A DNA stretch of 64,000 nt from Plantago ovata (GCA_028274465.1 CM051455.1:47075129-47139128), one strand, 5' to 3'. Counted from the first letter of the stretch, positions 13,157-27,773 are shown. Translations and numbers: made by a program. Notes: a model not told the origin generated them from the sequence alone.

Positions 13157-14837
13157 AGTCGAGTAATTTGACCACGAGTCACTCGTAGAGATCTAGTCGG
13201 TCCAACTTTAGTATTTCTCTCTCAGTACGTAAGGTTTGAATTTTGCTTATGATCTGAGTAGGTGTGTGAAAATTAGAATGTGATCAATTTAGGTCATGGA
13301 GTCATGGTTTGTATGAATCTTTTGTCTAAGAAGCCATGTAGTAACGTTTGTAGCTTTGTTCAGTAAATCGAACAACTGTGTTTTAACTGTTGGTTCTTTC
13401 TTTATCAATTTGTTGAAGAAATTGACATATAAAACTGAGAAAAAATCTTGCAGAGATCACATTGTGTTAAATAGACGCGTACACCATATAGTATTCGGCT
13501 GTGATAGATCTTAATTGACAAATATTGTAATACTTTTAGCATGTGATTGCAATTAATACAAATTTCTGGAGCAACAAACTTCATAATTACAGGAACATAA
13601 ACAATCGATACTTCATGGAGCTAGTATGCTACGTAGTGTGGAAATTGTTGTGTGCACATGATATTTCTTGCATGTTTGTACATATGCAAATTCATCACAA
13701 TGTTTTTGTTGATGAGGCAAACATTCAAGAAGATGTAGTAAAGAGACCATAACTGCATGCGGCTCCCTAAGTCTAGACCTCTGATTTAACCGAGCTCGTC
13801 TCAAGTTCAAGCGATAACATATTATTTAGTCGAGCTTGTTTATATAGTTAAAATTGAACTCGAACTAGTGAAGTGGAGATTTCTTAAGGTGGGCTTGACT
13901 CGATTCGATTACATCCAACAAATCACAATACTATATAATTACCAGAATTTCAAACATTATGATATGTCGAAGCGGATAAAGGCAAATTCAGAGTACCATG
14001 TTACATTTGGGACTGATATTAATAATATCACATGTCTGGTTAATGAGTTTAACAGGCAAAGAACAACATTAAGGTCTTAAAGTCCCATACTTTAAGCCGC
14101 TAACCAGACATTAGGCGGCCAACTTTTGTATTTGCGGGCAATGTACAACTTTCATATATGATCAGAATTCAGACACTTATTTTGTTTCAAAACATTGATT
14201 CAACTTAATGCTATCTCCTTTTTTGAATCTCAAACACCTTTTACAATTCCTTGTTCAAAAAGTTCATGCACCTAGCTGAAATTCTGCAAATTAAGTTGAT
14301 GGTAATGCCAATACTATGTGCCCAGCTTCATGTGATATGAATATGGTTGAACGATTGGCCCTGTATTATTTCGTCCTACCATGTGCCAAGGTTGAATACT
14401 ACTAGCTAGTCTGGAAATCCCTAACTACTTGATACTTAATTTCTCCATTAAAGAGAGTTGCACAATGGGGCTTACCGGTAACAACTGAGTTTAAGTGTCT
14501 TGAGTACCCATCGTTAGGGATTTGGTGTACATCTTAAAATGACCTAGACCAAGTCCACTTTCTTACACACACCAATCCACCACTCACATTGTGTATTATT
14601 TTAATGAGATAGATACCTAGTCACATAAAGGAGTAGCTTTCGAGTTTATTTATTCAAAAATGTTCCCGAATACAAGTTTGAAGAATTATACTTACCCAAA
14701 GAATGTGCCGGCCCCATTTAAGTATTGTTCGGTCGAAGACACGTAATGTTCCTCTCTATATTGATCCATAGAACTAGTAAAGTGAAGTTCCTGAAATTGA
14801 CTTATTAAAGAATTTATTTGGTGCTTGCAAATACTAA
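13157..14837. other. GH3 3' flank, no further gene
   Basis: Contains the GH3 3' UTR (about 13157-13400, T-rich) and then AT-rich intergenic DNA. Short open frames near 13540-13810 and 13870-14080 have no recognisable features. Confidence 0.55.
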
Positions 14838-16394
14838 TTGAAAAGTTTACACAAGTTGGTTGCGAGAGACCTAAAACAGAGAGAACTGGAGACCAGAGCG
14901 GGACGGAGTAGTGGTAGTTCTGCGCAAAATTGGAATTGGGTGTGGAATTTACAGCTGCCGAATAAAATTAAAATTTTCGTTTGGCGATTATTGCATCGGG
15001 CACTCCTTGTTCTTGATACTCTCTTCCGTCGTGGCTTGCTTACTAATTATATTTGCCCTGTTTGTAACTGTGCTAATGAGTCCTTAATTCATATATTCAA
15101 GGTGATGCGGGTAAAATATGGTCAAGTAGGATACATCATCTCTCTTCCCATGACGTTGGACAGGAGGAGTTCTATCTAAGGGAAGAACAACGGACCTGGA
15201 CCTCTCGAAGACAAGAGGAGTAAGATGTTAGGGGGTAAGACCCGATATACCTCAGTTAGATCGGGAGCGATTTAACGTAAATGGTATGGAAATAATCGGG
15301 CAGCATGTATGTGAATATCTGGGAATAGTGTGTGTTGTGATAATAAATGCACAAGTATATATAGGATACGATTGTGGGCCTGTGACCCTGTCATAGATGT
15401 TGGCTAAGAACCGGACAAAAGGACGTCCTGTCAGTACTAGGATGTACTATGGTCTCCTTCGACCCCTGACACTTTCGAGGTGCCTAGTTCGATGGGGGAG
15501 GTGAGATAGGTTTCGAGAGCAGGCTGACGACCCTTTCCGTTCGATTGCCATCACACTCAGCTCGATCCGTAGATGTCACATAATCCCCTCATCACAAGGA
15601 CTGCCATTTTGCTAGATGTCTTTGGGCTTGCTCCAGCTTGCCGAATTCAATTCTCTTGACAGATGAACAGGATATCTATGCGTGGATCTCTTCATTAAGA
15701 AGCAAGTTCTCTAGACATGAGCTGGAAGTTTTTTTTGTTCTTGTTGGGCGATTTGGGGAAGTCGAAACCGCAAAATTCATGATGGGGAGGTATATGACCC
15801 GTTGGAGTCCGTTACCCTTGTGCATAATTATTTGCGGAGCTTTGAAGAAGCCCAGATGTTGTACGCACCCTCCAGACCACCAGAAACGCAGCAGTGTTGA
15901 CGTCCTCCTGAAGCTGGTACAATCAAATTAATTTCGACGCAACAGTGAGGCTGGCAGACAGTGGCAGTAACCTCGGTTATGTGATAAGAGATTTCACCGG
16001 TGAGATAATAGCGTGGGGGTCGCATTTCCTTCCACATATTGTTGAGCCAGATGTTGCAGAAGCACATGCATCTCTTCTTGGAGTGAGACGAGCCATTCAG
16101 TTGGGTTTTGAACGGATGATTTTGGAAGGCGACTGTCAAACTGTCATTAATCAATTAAATCAGCGGCACTCTTCTTTCTCAAGGATAGGCGGCATTATTT
16201 TTGAAGTCAAGGCAATCACGAGCTCTGTTTTAATTTCCTTTTCTTTTGTTAAATGCACTTGTAATAAGCTCACACATTTGGTAGCACATGACTATCTTTG
16301 TAATGGCGTTGGAACTTCTACTTGCCCATTTGTAAATTCAGATCTTCTGGAACCTTAATTTATCAATACATCTTCTGATTCTCAAAAAAAAAAA
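14838..16394 (+). pseudogene. Truncated LINE ORF2: RT zinc-binding plus RNase H
   Basis: The first part (14838-15102) encodes the plant reverse-transcriptase zinc-binding region, with the WNLQLPNKIKIFVWRLLHRA block and a C-x2-C pair (PVCNCANES). The frame is broken by an inserted LTR and resumes at 15600 with the expected continuation (DCHFARCLW). After a one-base deletion near 15930 an RNase H domain follows (about 15945-16358), with a YVIRDFTGEIIAW strand, an AEAHASLLGVRRA helix and an LEGDCQTVI strand. It ends in TAA, and a short A run at 16384-16394 could be the LINE tail. Reverse transcriptase and endonuclease domains are absent. This is a dead 5'-truncated non-LTR element. Confidence 0.85.
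15103..15594. mobile_element. Solo LTR inserted in the LINE remnant
   Basis: The 492-bp insertion starts TGATG and ends CATCA. It is bounded by the perfect 5-bp target duplication CAAGG (15098-15102 and 15595-15599). TG...CA ends, 5-bp duplication and no internal genes mark a solo LTR left by recombination between the two LTRs of a retrotransposon. Removing it rejoins the LINE frame across the site, which confirms both borders. It cannot be assigned to copia or gypsy. Confidence 0.88.
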
Positions 16395-16512
16395 TTCTTT
16401 TTTTCTTTAACAAAATAAATAACTATGCTAAATGCGGTAGGTGTTTTTGCATAAATGATTATCCTCTTCTAAGTGTGTAACTGTCTTATAGACATGATTT
16501 ATAAATAAATTA

Positions 16513-17155
16513 TGGGGCAATTACAAAGAGGCCCATTATGGAATATAATTTTACCCTCTAATCTTGGGTAAAACCAACATTACCCTAAGGTCAATTTTCC
16601 ATATTTATTAATAAAATATTAAAAATCCACCACCCTTCCACCACCCTCCGGAAAATCTCCGATTTGGATCATGGCGACTGGAAGCTCTGAATCGGAGCTT
16701 CCATGGAGGTTGGAGCTTCCGAATCGGAGCTTCCAGCCATGGAAGCTACGAATCGGAGCTTCCATGGAGGATGGAAGCTCCAAATCGGAGCTTCCAGCGG
16801 CCATGGAAGCTCCGATTCGGAGCTTCCAATGGAGGAAGAAGAAGAAGAAGAAAAAAATTTTTGAGGAAGAAGAAGAAGGATTTGGTGTTGGACATGGTTA
16901 TTTTGAGTGTCATACATGGTTCTTGCTACAAAAATCATGTATGACATCTAAACTCTAATGTATGACATTGAGAAAAGCCATGTCTGACACCAAAATTACC
17001 CAAAAACCATGTCTGACACCAAAAGAATTTAAAACCATGTTTGTGTGATGAAAACCTTACCCTAATGTCCATTTATACCTAAGGGTAACACTTATTTTAC
17101 GTCCGACCTTAGAGTAAAATGGACGCCCATTTTATACCTTAGAGTAATTTATTCA
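16513..17155. mobile_element. Foldback element with GGAGCTTCC-repeat core
   Basis: The left arm (about 16513-16615) and right arm (about 17045-17155) are imperfect inverted copies; the shared blocks include TTTTAC.CT, GGGTAA and TTACCCT.AGGT. Between them lies a core (16670-16830) of five near-30-bp units built on (G)AATCGGAGCTTCCA, alternating with its reverse complement TGGAAGCTCC. Two other elements in this window share the plan: inverted arms around a GGAGCT-rich core. No target duplication was fixed. The frames running through the core only translate the repeat. Confidence 0.6.
16689..16828. repeat. 30-bp tandem/palindromic repeat (x5)
   Basis: Copies of GAATCGGAGCTTCCA start at 16689, 16721, 16750, 16782 and 16814 (spacing 32, 29, 32, 32), with small changes in the last two. 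Each is preceded by the inverted half-motif, so every unit can fold back on itself. Confidence 0.85.
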
Positions 17156-19298
17156 ATAAATTATTGATACGTACGACCAAAAACCATGGACGAAAGTAAA
17201 GGTGGAGGATCACACAATTCATTTAATCGTAGATTCAGATCTAATATTTCAAGTCCCCATGTGAAATTTAATAACTTTAAAATTCAAATTTGAAATGATA
17301 GAATGTACTAGTAATTAAAGTTATCTACCCACCCATATTATCCTATAGAGTACACTCGATGGGACTATCTGTGATTAACTCTTGGTGTTAAAAACAGCTA
17401 TATAACCAAGTTATCTTGATCAACACAAAAGTACTTTATCTTATCCAAGATACAACGTATTGATGTTGCAGATGATGGGATCTACCTAAGCCCGCTTAAA
17501 GCTCGCACATACTATAAAAAATTCATGATTTTGCCTCTCCGTTTTCCCTCACCAGCCATCCAATAATTGAACTCTAGGCCCTCCAAAACTGATGGTACTA
17601 GACATAGTTGATTACCAACAACGTAGGGTAGTAACCATGCCCCAAATATATCTCTATTGCAACCTGGTGGTCGACCGACTCCGGTGAAAAACCTCCTTAT
17701 CCATATCAAATACCAGACTTACAGTTTCTGAAATTGCAAGTTCAACCTTATCATCTTTGATTGATGATTGTGGCAACCCAATGAAGGGAGAATTGAACCA
17801 AGGTTTAACTCCACGACGATTATTAAGGGAGTAGAAACTAATATTGCATCATTCTTTATCACCTTCATACCGGATAATCACTATTTTGAAATCCTGATTA
17901 GACAAATGATAACCCAAATTAAAATATACCTTTCTAAATGATTATCCTTTTCTAAGTGGGTGATTGTACTAGAGACATAATTTATAAGTAAGTTATTGAT
18001 CATATATATGACAGAAAAAATCATAGACAAACCCGACAATTGATTCAACCATAGCAACACATCTTTACTCGACAAATTTTTGGGTTTAAACTGTGTTATT
18101 CACGACCATTGAAACGTCTCTTATCCTTACACCATCAATGGTCTTTGGGCAGAAAACAACGACGACTTATGAAACCAGTTTTGAATCTTAGTGCATCTGA
18201 GCGAGTTCCATCCAATCAAATTAGACATGCCTTTCTTCCCATGGTTACCCATCCCATGGTTAGGCCAAGCCTGGGTCGGGAAACAAGAACGTCGATGTCC
18301 AAGCAAAAAAAAAGACAGATTTCATTAACATGTACAGAATGAAGCTCAAGAAACAGACAGGTAGAAAGTGACCCGTAAGCTGGAAAATCACTAATTGTTC
18401 ACAAAACAACAGTTGAAAACGTTAAATGCATAATAAGTTGCAAAAGTTGTATCCTATAATTATTTTAACTCATCTCATCAAGCAGATGACTAAGAATCTA
18501 AGATATACATCGAAGTCAATATATCCGCTCGCCTACATGCTTCCATGCTAAAGAATCTGCATGGTACAAATAAATAATAAATAATGTACTCATCAAACAA
18601 TAGACGAATGACTAAGATGTATATCGAAGTCAATACGTGATTCAATGCTAAAGAATCATGATGCTTTGATGGGTTAAAATCACAGATCACCAATTGGATG
18701 GTGTGAACTGAACCGGACTACTACCTATACCATCAACTTGAGATTTATTATATTGTTTATAATTAGATGTTGAGTCTTTCGTTGAACACCTTATCATTTT
18801 CCTTTCAATGGCATAGGAAAATAAAATGATTGAAACACATGTGTAGACATAATTAATTTAGTGAGATAACTTAATTGATAAATTAATAGTTTATTAATTC
18901 AAATGGATTTTTTAAATAAATATGAAAGATATCAGACAACAATGATAAGGATATAAGGCAACGACGGTCACCCCGAAATAACTATTTCATGCGGAATAAT
19001 TTTTCACAATGTTTTGTTACAATATGATAGAAGGCAACTTTACTGTACTAGGATATATGTCGGATGTTCTTGTGAAACTAGTATCGTTGAGGTTCAATGC
19101 CAACAAAAATACACGCAAATTTAAATTTATAGTTCGCGGAAGTGTACAAATAAAAAATAAAACAAGTTAGTATGAGTGAAACTTGACTCGTAGTATCGTT
19201 CTCTCGGACACTTAGCATAGAACCTAGAATGAACAAAGCTCAAAATATTAGAACTCTCTCGTGTGAACTAGACTAATGATTTCGATGAATGCAATGGA
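17156..19298. other. Intergenic, repeat relics
   Basis: AT-rich DNA without a convincing gene. A segment matching 16458-16510 recurs at about 17938-17995 (TCTAAGTG...AGACAT.ATTTATAA), and 18490-18660 holds a degenerate direct repeat (TATCGAAGTCAATA..., ATGCTAAAGAATC). The weak open frames at 17512-17709 and 18109-18342 show no known domain. Confidence 0.5.
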
Positions 19299-19319
19299 AG
19301 CATCTATCTATCTATCTAT

Positions 19320-19790
19320 CTATTAATATATGAAAGCTATGGTTGTATTTGTACAAAGAACACATTTAGAAGTGTGTTCACACTATGTGGCATTTTCACC
19401 AAATAAATATTTTATAAATTATTTTATTGCATTATAAATCATTTTTTAATAATAAATATCCATACTTAATGTATTTAGTAACCCCTTATTTATTGAATAT
19501 AACCACACATTGTGATTTTTAAGAATAAAAATAACCTCTTGAACATTTTATAGCTTTAACGATGTTCGGACTCACCGATTAATTTATTAGCTTCAATGTT
19601 AATATTAATCATTTTGTCTAACAAATTTTTATAGTGCACTTATAGATGTCTAATACATTTATTTGTCCTATCATATTATGACCAATACCAACATATTTGA
19701 TGTAATTATTCTACCGACATTTTTGTAGATAGATTTTTTTTTTTTAAAAAAGAAGAAGAATTCATATGATGTGCATATATATATTCTAGA
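19320..19790 (+). repeat. Dispersed 0.45-kb repeat, copy A
   Basis: This segment runs from ATATGAAAGCTA, through ACACATTTAGAAGTGTGTTCACAC, to CATATGATGTGCATAT. The same sequence, diverged but clearly alignable, occurs in opposite orientation at about 27195-27645. A (CTAT)n tract abuts it at 19302-19322. It is probably a non-autonomous transposon family; the ends and superfamily were not identified. Confidence 0.75.
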
Positions 19791-20191
19791 GTTAGCGCGG
19801 TGCCCATATGGAGAAAACAATTGGATAAAACTACTTCAGTTTACGTAGTCATTCATATCACCTCATTTGGACAGAAGAACCTAATATAATGGATGAGAAA
19901 AAAAATACTAACAAAATGCAATGTATCTCACAGGTCAATTGATCGGGGCTGCATGCAAGATATATGTGTTAAGACTGTCATTTTCTGTTTCCCACAGCAA
20001 TGTCGAGTTTGATTACCCTTTTTGAATTATTCAGTTTCTCGTCCATTCTTTTTGGCACTCTTACATACACCTTCCGACGCATGTTCCAAGAACAACATCT
20101 CAAGTTTATTTGATCATCATCATCCCATGTACGTAGGCAAATATTTTTCTCCTCGATGTGTATGTGATGAAATATTGTGTCGTGCAAACAT

Positions 20192-20219
20192 ATATATATA
20201 CATACATATATATATATAT

Positions 20220-20271
<52 letters not shown>

Positions 20272-20288
20272 ATATATATATATGTATA

Positions 20289-20334
<46 letters not shown>

Positions 20335-20384
20335 CACACACACATATATACATATATATGTATATATATATATACACACACACA

Positions 20385-20417
<33 letters not shown>

Positions 20418-20430
20418 GTATATATATATA
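20192..20430. repeat. TA/CA-rich compound microsatellite
   Basis: About 240 bp of TA dinucleotides interspersed with TACA, TGTA and CACACA. It generates long spurious frames of alternating Ile-Tyr on both strands, none of which is a gene. Confidence 0.97.
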
Positions 20431-21968
20431 CCATAAATGGAACTTTAGTTTCCAAACAACGTAACATTCCTAAAATTTCACAATGCTCTTGTGCTTGACG
20501 TGACTTACAACAAGAGCATTGTCCACAATATTCTCTATATGGATACATAGCCTGATTCTTTTCTTCGACCTTGTAGCCACATGTTCCTAGTATCATATCC
20601 TCTGCATGACTCTAGGTGGCCATTTCAAGCGCTAACGCACTAAATAGTATGGTCAATCCTTCGGGATTAATTCCCCGTGAACCTTTTTTCGTGATTTCAT
20701 GAAGTTCGTTACTACTACAAATGTTTTTCTCCAATATATTTCTGGCAAGATATATAAACCCTGTAGAAATTTTAATTGATATATTCCTCGCATCTCATAA
20801 ACCCGCTCGCTCTATCATGTTAGAATAAGCACAGCAAAATGAAAATCTTATGGTTATAGACCACCTCAAACTACATGGAACAAAAAGACAACATGGTCTG
20901 ATACAATGACAAAATCTGGAGCCAATCCCACTTTAGCCATAGACCAGTCTATTCCACAGAATACTACCAAAAACACTCAGCTTCAGCCAACCAATAAAAG
21001 CAATACTACAACAACCTTGAAACCTCAAACCAAACCAGCACCCATTGTTCTTCATATTTTATATACTTCTCAATTTTCTGGTTTGTTACAGTAATGCGTG
21101 TAGGTGTGGTTGTGTAGGTTCTCACCACTCACAAGTATCCTCTCAAGATTTCACTTTTACCCGAATTTGAATGACATAGTGGCCCCAATCATTTCTAAAT
21201 CCTGAATCCCTATAGCATTGGGTTACTCCATATGCTGCAGTACAACAAAACCAACTCCAACCTCAACAATACTTTCAAAAGTATTTTTCACCAAAGGCTC
21301 ATTTATTGGATATTAATAGTAGTATGTCCAAAAACTCCAAACGTTCTTTTGACACAAATAAGTCGTATAAACCTTGACATTGTTTTGTGCCTCCCTGCCC
21401 TATCTCCCCTTAGATATATATATTCATTTGTCCAACAGTTGCATTTTAGTGATAACATGATTATTTCCCAACCACAGTCCCAAAGCCTCCTTTGATTGGC
21501 CGGCCCAGACACCATAGAATCCTTGGCATCTTGTAGTGGATACAAACTACATGTCTAAATCTCAAAGAAACTAGTTAGCGCTCTCGTGATCAGCAATATC
21601 CTCTTTAAAGCCAAGTAGCTCAATTATAAAGTGTAGTCGCATTGTTGATCAACAAACAACTCCTGATGATGCAGAACATCACTGATACTAAAACCAGAGA
21701 GGATAAGTAGATGTGATAACACCCCCTAAAAGAGGGTGCCTATCCATCATAATTTTAAAACCATGTTTCCCTTAATTTCAAGCAGATGAATGACAAAGGT
21801 TTCGATTCTTTTTTAATCAATATAAAATGGATTCTTTAAATCCTAGTTAACCCCCTTCGGCCCTTCCAAATAAACTATCACACAACAAAATTCCATTTAT
21901 GATATTCCATGGTTCTTTCACACAACCAAACAAAATAAAAAATAATAATGGATGGCCTATATATATAT
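20431..21968. other. Intergenic, nothing recognised
   Basis: Non-coding sequence of moderate AT content. Short frames at 20906-21094 and 21232-21495 lack recognisable domains. A small hairpin CACCCCCTAAAAGAGGGTG lies near 21721-21740. Confidence 0.5.
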
Positions 21969-23887
21969 TGAAAGTATATATGTCCTAGAGACAACCTACG
22001 ATAGGGACGATATGTACTTGATTACATTCAGTTATTGTTATTTATTTATGTTCATTTATCTATACATTATTAAATACAATTGGCATTACATTTTATGAAT
22101 ACATTATTTGGTTGTTTGAATTATTCGATAAAATGTTCCCAAGGACTTAAGGTAATCACCAAGTTAGTGGGAGCTTGTGTGTCAATAATTAAGTCCTAAA
22201 ATAAGCCACTAGCTGAAGGTCATTGAGATACGGGATATCAATGATGCGATTGAAGCTAGCATATGTTGCATTAGATCCTTCGAGGATGTAGTAGGTCTCA
22301 ATGCTACGAATGAACTTGGTTATTCATGATGAACATATGGACACTTTGGAGAGTGTTGGCATGCCCAACCGAGAAACCATTTGGTAAAGCTATTTAAGTG
22401 TCTATGGTAGTATCGGTGTGTAGGGTGATGTTAGTAGTCCTTAGACTTGAGGCCAATACTACATCATATGTGGAATAATGTACTTTGACCATGCGCAACG
22501 CTTGCACTCTTAAAGTAGGGTAGATACGGCATGTGTTGGGTACATTAGGAAGCATATGGTGTGAGTGATTGGGCCAAGATAGGATTCATTCCTCCGTAAT
22601 AGATACAAGGAGAGAATACTTACTTCTCATATTTAGTGCGATCATAAAACCGGTGGCCTCCGTATGTGAATATGTCAAAATGGTGTTTGGACATAATTCA
22701 TAGATCGACTAATAAGATTGAGAGACCATGAATGGAGTTATTAGAATAGACGCATAACCATATTCTAGACTCATTCGAGTATTCGTGAATGAAGGGGCCG
22801 TATCATCAAAGTACCCTACGCTACAGGTGGTTTGTTTTCCTCACAAACGTTCCTTGCATATTAATATTGTCTGATAAATTGCCTAGGAATTTATTATGAC
22901 CTTAATTAGATTGTTGCTTAATATGCAAGGCCCTATGGGTCACACTTCAAGGTGGTGTTTCTACAAATGAGCTATGTATATTGGATTAAATATTAATTAG
23001 ATTAATATTAAATTATTATACATAAATATAATAGAGTTATTATTAATTAGATTAATATTCATTTATTATTTATGGAATATATTTTAGAAATATAATTAAT
23101 TGAATTAAATTGGATTTAATAATTAATTGAAGACATATGCATTTGGACGCAATTTGAAATGAGAGTCCAAGAAAGAAAATAGAAAGAAGAGAAGAAAAGA
23201 GAGCTGGGCCGATTGGCCCAGCATGGTGCTGTTGGGCCAGGCCCAGCCCGTGGCTGCTAGCAGCCACGGCTCTTTCTTCTTCTCCCTTCTATTTTCTTTT
23301 CTTTATTTTTCTTCTAATTTATCTTTGACTGAGATAATTAATTATTATTATTATTATCTCTTAGTTGGTTAGTTGATGACTTTTGGAGTCTTCTAATCAG
23401 TAAGATTTACTTGGATAAAATCTTACGTGATTTTCTAAACCAACTTACTGACTAAATCAGAAAGAAAGAAAGAAGTCTTCTATTCTATTCCAACGTAGAA
23501 AATTCTCTCTGACAGTCAGAAAGAAATAATTTTCTCTCAGAAGCTCAAAACACAGAAGAACATCCTAGCGTTCTTGGTGGATACACTGTCCGTGGATACC
23601 GAGGTCTAAGGATACAAGGAACCTGTTGATGAGCAATCTTGGAGATTCCATTGAAGAAGATTTCATCTCTGACGAAGAAGAAATCAACCAGCCGGACGAG
23701 GAGATTGCAAGGCTTTGTTTGGAGATTGAGGAACAGCTACCCGGTCAATTTGCTTATCTACTGGAGGACACGTAAGTGATTTCTTCCAGTTCAATAAACA
23801 ATATAGTCATATCAGCTTTAGTGAGATTAAAAATTTTAAACTTCCGCTGCTTAGCCTTAGAGGCAAATTTTCTCACTTTTACTAACA
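21969..23887 (+). mobile_element. Long LTR of a copia-type retrotransposon
   Basis: The segment begins TGAAAGTATATATGTCC and ends CTTTTACTAACA, the TG...CA limits of an LTR of about 1.9 kb. One base further on is a primer binding site, which identifies this as the 5' LTR in plus orientation. No second LTR was found in the window. The following 1.4 kb has no gag-pol frame, so only the left end of the element, or a deleted derivative, is present. Confidence 0.7.
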
Positions 23888-23888
23888 A

Positions 23889-23900
23889 TGGTATCGGAGC
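23889..23900 (+). promoter_or_regulatory. Primer binding site (initiator tRNA-Met)
   Basis: TGGTATCGGAGC directly after the LTR differs by one base from TGGTATCAGAGC, the complement of the plant initiator tRNA-Met 3' end. That tRNA primes reverse transcription of most plant LTR retrotransposons. The TRIM element at 27774 carries the unmutated version. Confidence 0.8.
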
Positions 23901-25909
<2,009 letters not shown>

Positions 25910-26129
25910 TGAAAAAATTATTGTATTTGAAAACATTATCCGTGATAAATTAGAACCGCGGTTGGTATTATCTGGTTTAAGGTCTGTTTCTTTGTATTGT
26001 TTGTGTTATCTAGCTTGAGGTTAAGTTATACTTTTGTTTCCATGTAAAAAGAGTGTATTGTTTCTTCCATAAATGCTTTGGTTACAAGTATAACATTAAG
26101 ATTTCAAAGTTCGCTTCTTAGTTTTTAAA

Positions 26130-26427
26130 ATGGACATGGACGCTGTCACTGAGACTGGGTACAACAACGAGGTCTATAGGGCAGTTGAAGCATTGACGCC
26201 CAGGGGTTACACAGCTAACATGGTGATGACAGCTTCCAAGTTGGGAGAAAATCTGGAAGAGTGGAAGCTGTGGATAAGCCGAGAACGTTGGTTTGGAAGG
26301 TATAAAGTAATCTCTTTGTTTTTTTAAGTGCATTGAAACCATAGTAGTTTACAAATGATAATCAATAAAATGCAAAGCCTAATCATTATATATCCATTTC
26401 AGGTTTCATGTCTCATGGAAGAAGTAA
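26130..26427 (+). CDS. Small two-exon ORF, unknown (gene or fragment)
   Basis: ATG at 26130 opens an exon to 26299. A GT-AG intron (26300-26402) joins in phase to a short second exon ending in TAA at 26427, giving 64 aa. The peptide begins MDMDAVTETGYNNEVY and ends WFGRFHVSWKK; it is charged, tryptophan-rich towards its end, and lacks a signal peptide or membrane segment. The composition looks like real coding sequence compared with its AT-rich surroundings, and the splice sites fit. I do not recognise a family. It could be the 3' end of a gene, a fragment captured by a transposon, or a small protein. Confidence 0.4.
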
Positions 26428-26765
26428 CAAAAATGAGGTGGATGGGAGCATGAAGCTGGGAAGGCTTAAATAATAAAGTTGTTTTATCTTTTATTTGAAT
26501 AATAAAGTTGTATTTTACCTGGATTGTGTTTAGTAAAGATTTACTAAAATCTTTACTGCATCAGAAATGTTATCTCTTCTCTTTAGTCTATGCATTGAGG
26601 AATTGATTTTTAGTTGTGGTTTCAGTTTATATAATACGTTGTTTGAGAACATAGTTTCCAGTCCATATATTAATCTGGACTTACATATATATGCTGAGAT
26701 TGGAGCAACGTCGGGCACAATTGCATATTGTTGTTCCAAAGTAATAGTAATAATCTTTTAGAACA

Positions 26766-27060
26766 AAATTATTATTCTACATTATCATGGAATGTGGAGT
26801 AATTATGTTGAATTATCTTAAATTGTTTATCAATAATATATTCATGCAATAAATTTTATTCGTTCATCATGACCTTGTTCCTTTATCTTCTTTACAACCA
26901 ATTCTTGGGTCAATTCTTATTTTAATCTTTTCGTTCTTGAATGGGATAAGACTTAGTGTGTCAAATTATTATTCTATATTGTCATGGAATGTGGAGTAAT
27001 TATGTTGAATTGTCTTAAATTGTTTATCAGTAACATGTTCATGCAATAAATTTTTGTTTT
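26766..27060. repeat. Direct repeat of about 95 bp, two copies
   Basis: A block running from TATTATTCTA.ATT.TCATGGAATGTGGAG to TTCATGCAATAAATTTT occurs at about 26766-26861 and again at about 26963-27060 with a handful of mismatches. The copies are separated by about 100 bp. Confidence 0.75.
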
Positions 27061-27194
27061 CGTTATTTATATAAATTCTATACATGAAATAATTCTGCAA
27101 GTGCAACCGTTGTTCTAATTTATCACGGCTAATGTTTTCAAATACAATAATTTTTTCAATTTTTGGAAAATTATCGTGGAATGGATCTAATTTT

Positions 27195-27645
27195 TTTATA
27201 TTTAATATGCACATCATATGATTTTTTTTTTTAAATTTCTATCTATGACAATTTCGGTAGAATAATTACATCGAATATGTTGGTATTGGTCATAAAATAG
27301 AATAAATAAATGTATGAGACATCTATAAGTATACTCTAAATATTTGTTAGACACAATGATTAATATTAATATTGAAGCTAATTAATTAATCGATGACTCC
27401 AACATTATAGTTAAAGTTATAAAATTATCAAGAGATTGTTTTTATTCTTAAAAATCACAACGTGCTGTCATATTCAATAAACAAGGGGGTTACTAAATAC
27501 ATTAAATATGGATATTTATCAAAAATGAAAATGATTTAAAATGCAATAAATAATTTATAAAATATTTATTTGGCCAAAATGCCACATCGTGTGAACACAC
27601 CTCTAAGTGTGTTCTTTGATCAAAATGAAACCTAGCTTTCATATT
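27195..27645 (-). repeat. Dispersed 0.45-kb repeat, copy B (inverted)
   Basis: Reverse-oriented counterpart of the repeat at 19320-19790. Matching blocks include ATATGCACATCATATG, GTTGGTATTGGTCATA, GGATATTTATC and AACACACCTCTAAGTGTGTTC. The two copies are about 7.5 kb apart and face each other. Confidence 0.75.
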
Positions 27646-27773
27646 AAAAAAGAAAAATCAAACATGTGTCGGATCGTATAAAAAACAGATAATATCGTGC
27701 AAGTGAGATGTACTGTAGTATCTGGCATAGTCATGAGGCATTGCAAGTGATCCAAAAATAAAAAATGTGTAAC

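Noticed and set aside
16669..16958. Overlapping frames with a repeated SELP / RSFQ peptide on both strands
   Set aside because: The peptide repeat merely reflects the 30-bp palindromic DNA repeat of the foldback core; it is open on both strands, as expected from the repeat.
19978..20596. Long frames of alternating Ile-Tyr/Tyr-Ile and His on both strands
   Set aside because: They are translations of the TA/CA microsatellite at 20192-20430, with no coding signature outside it.
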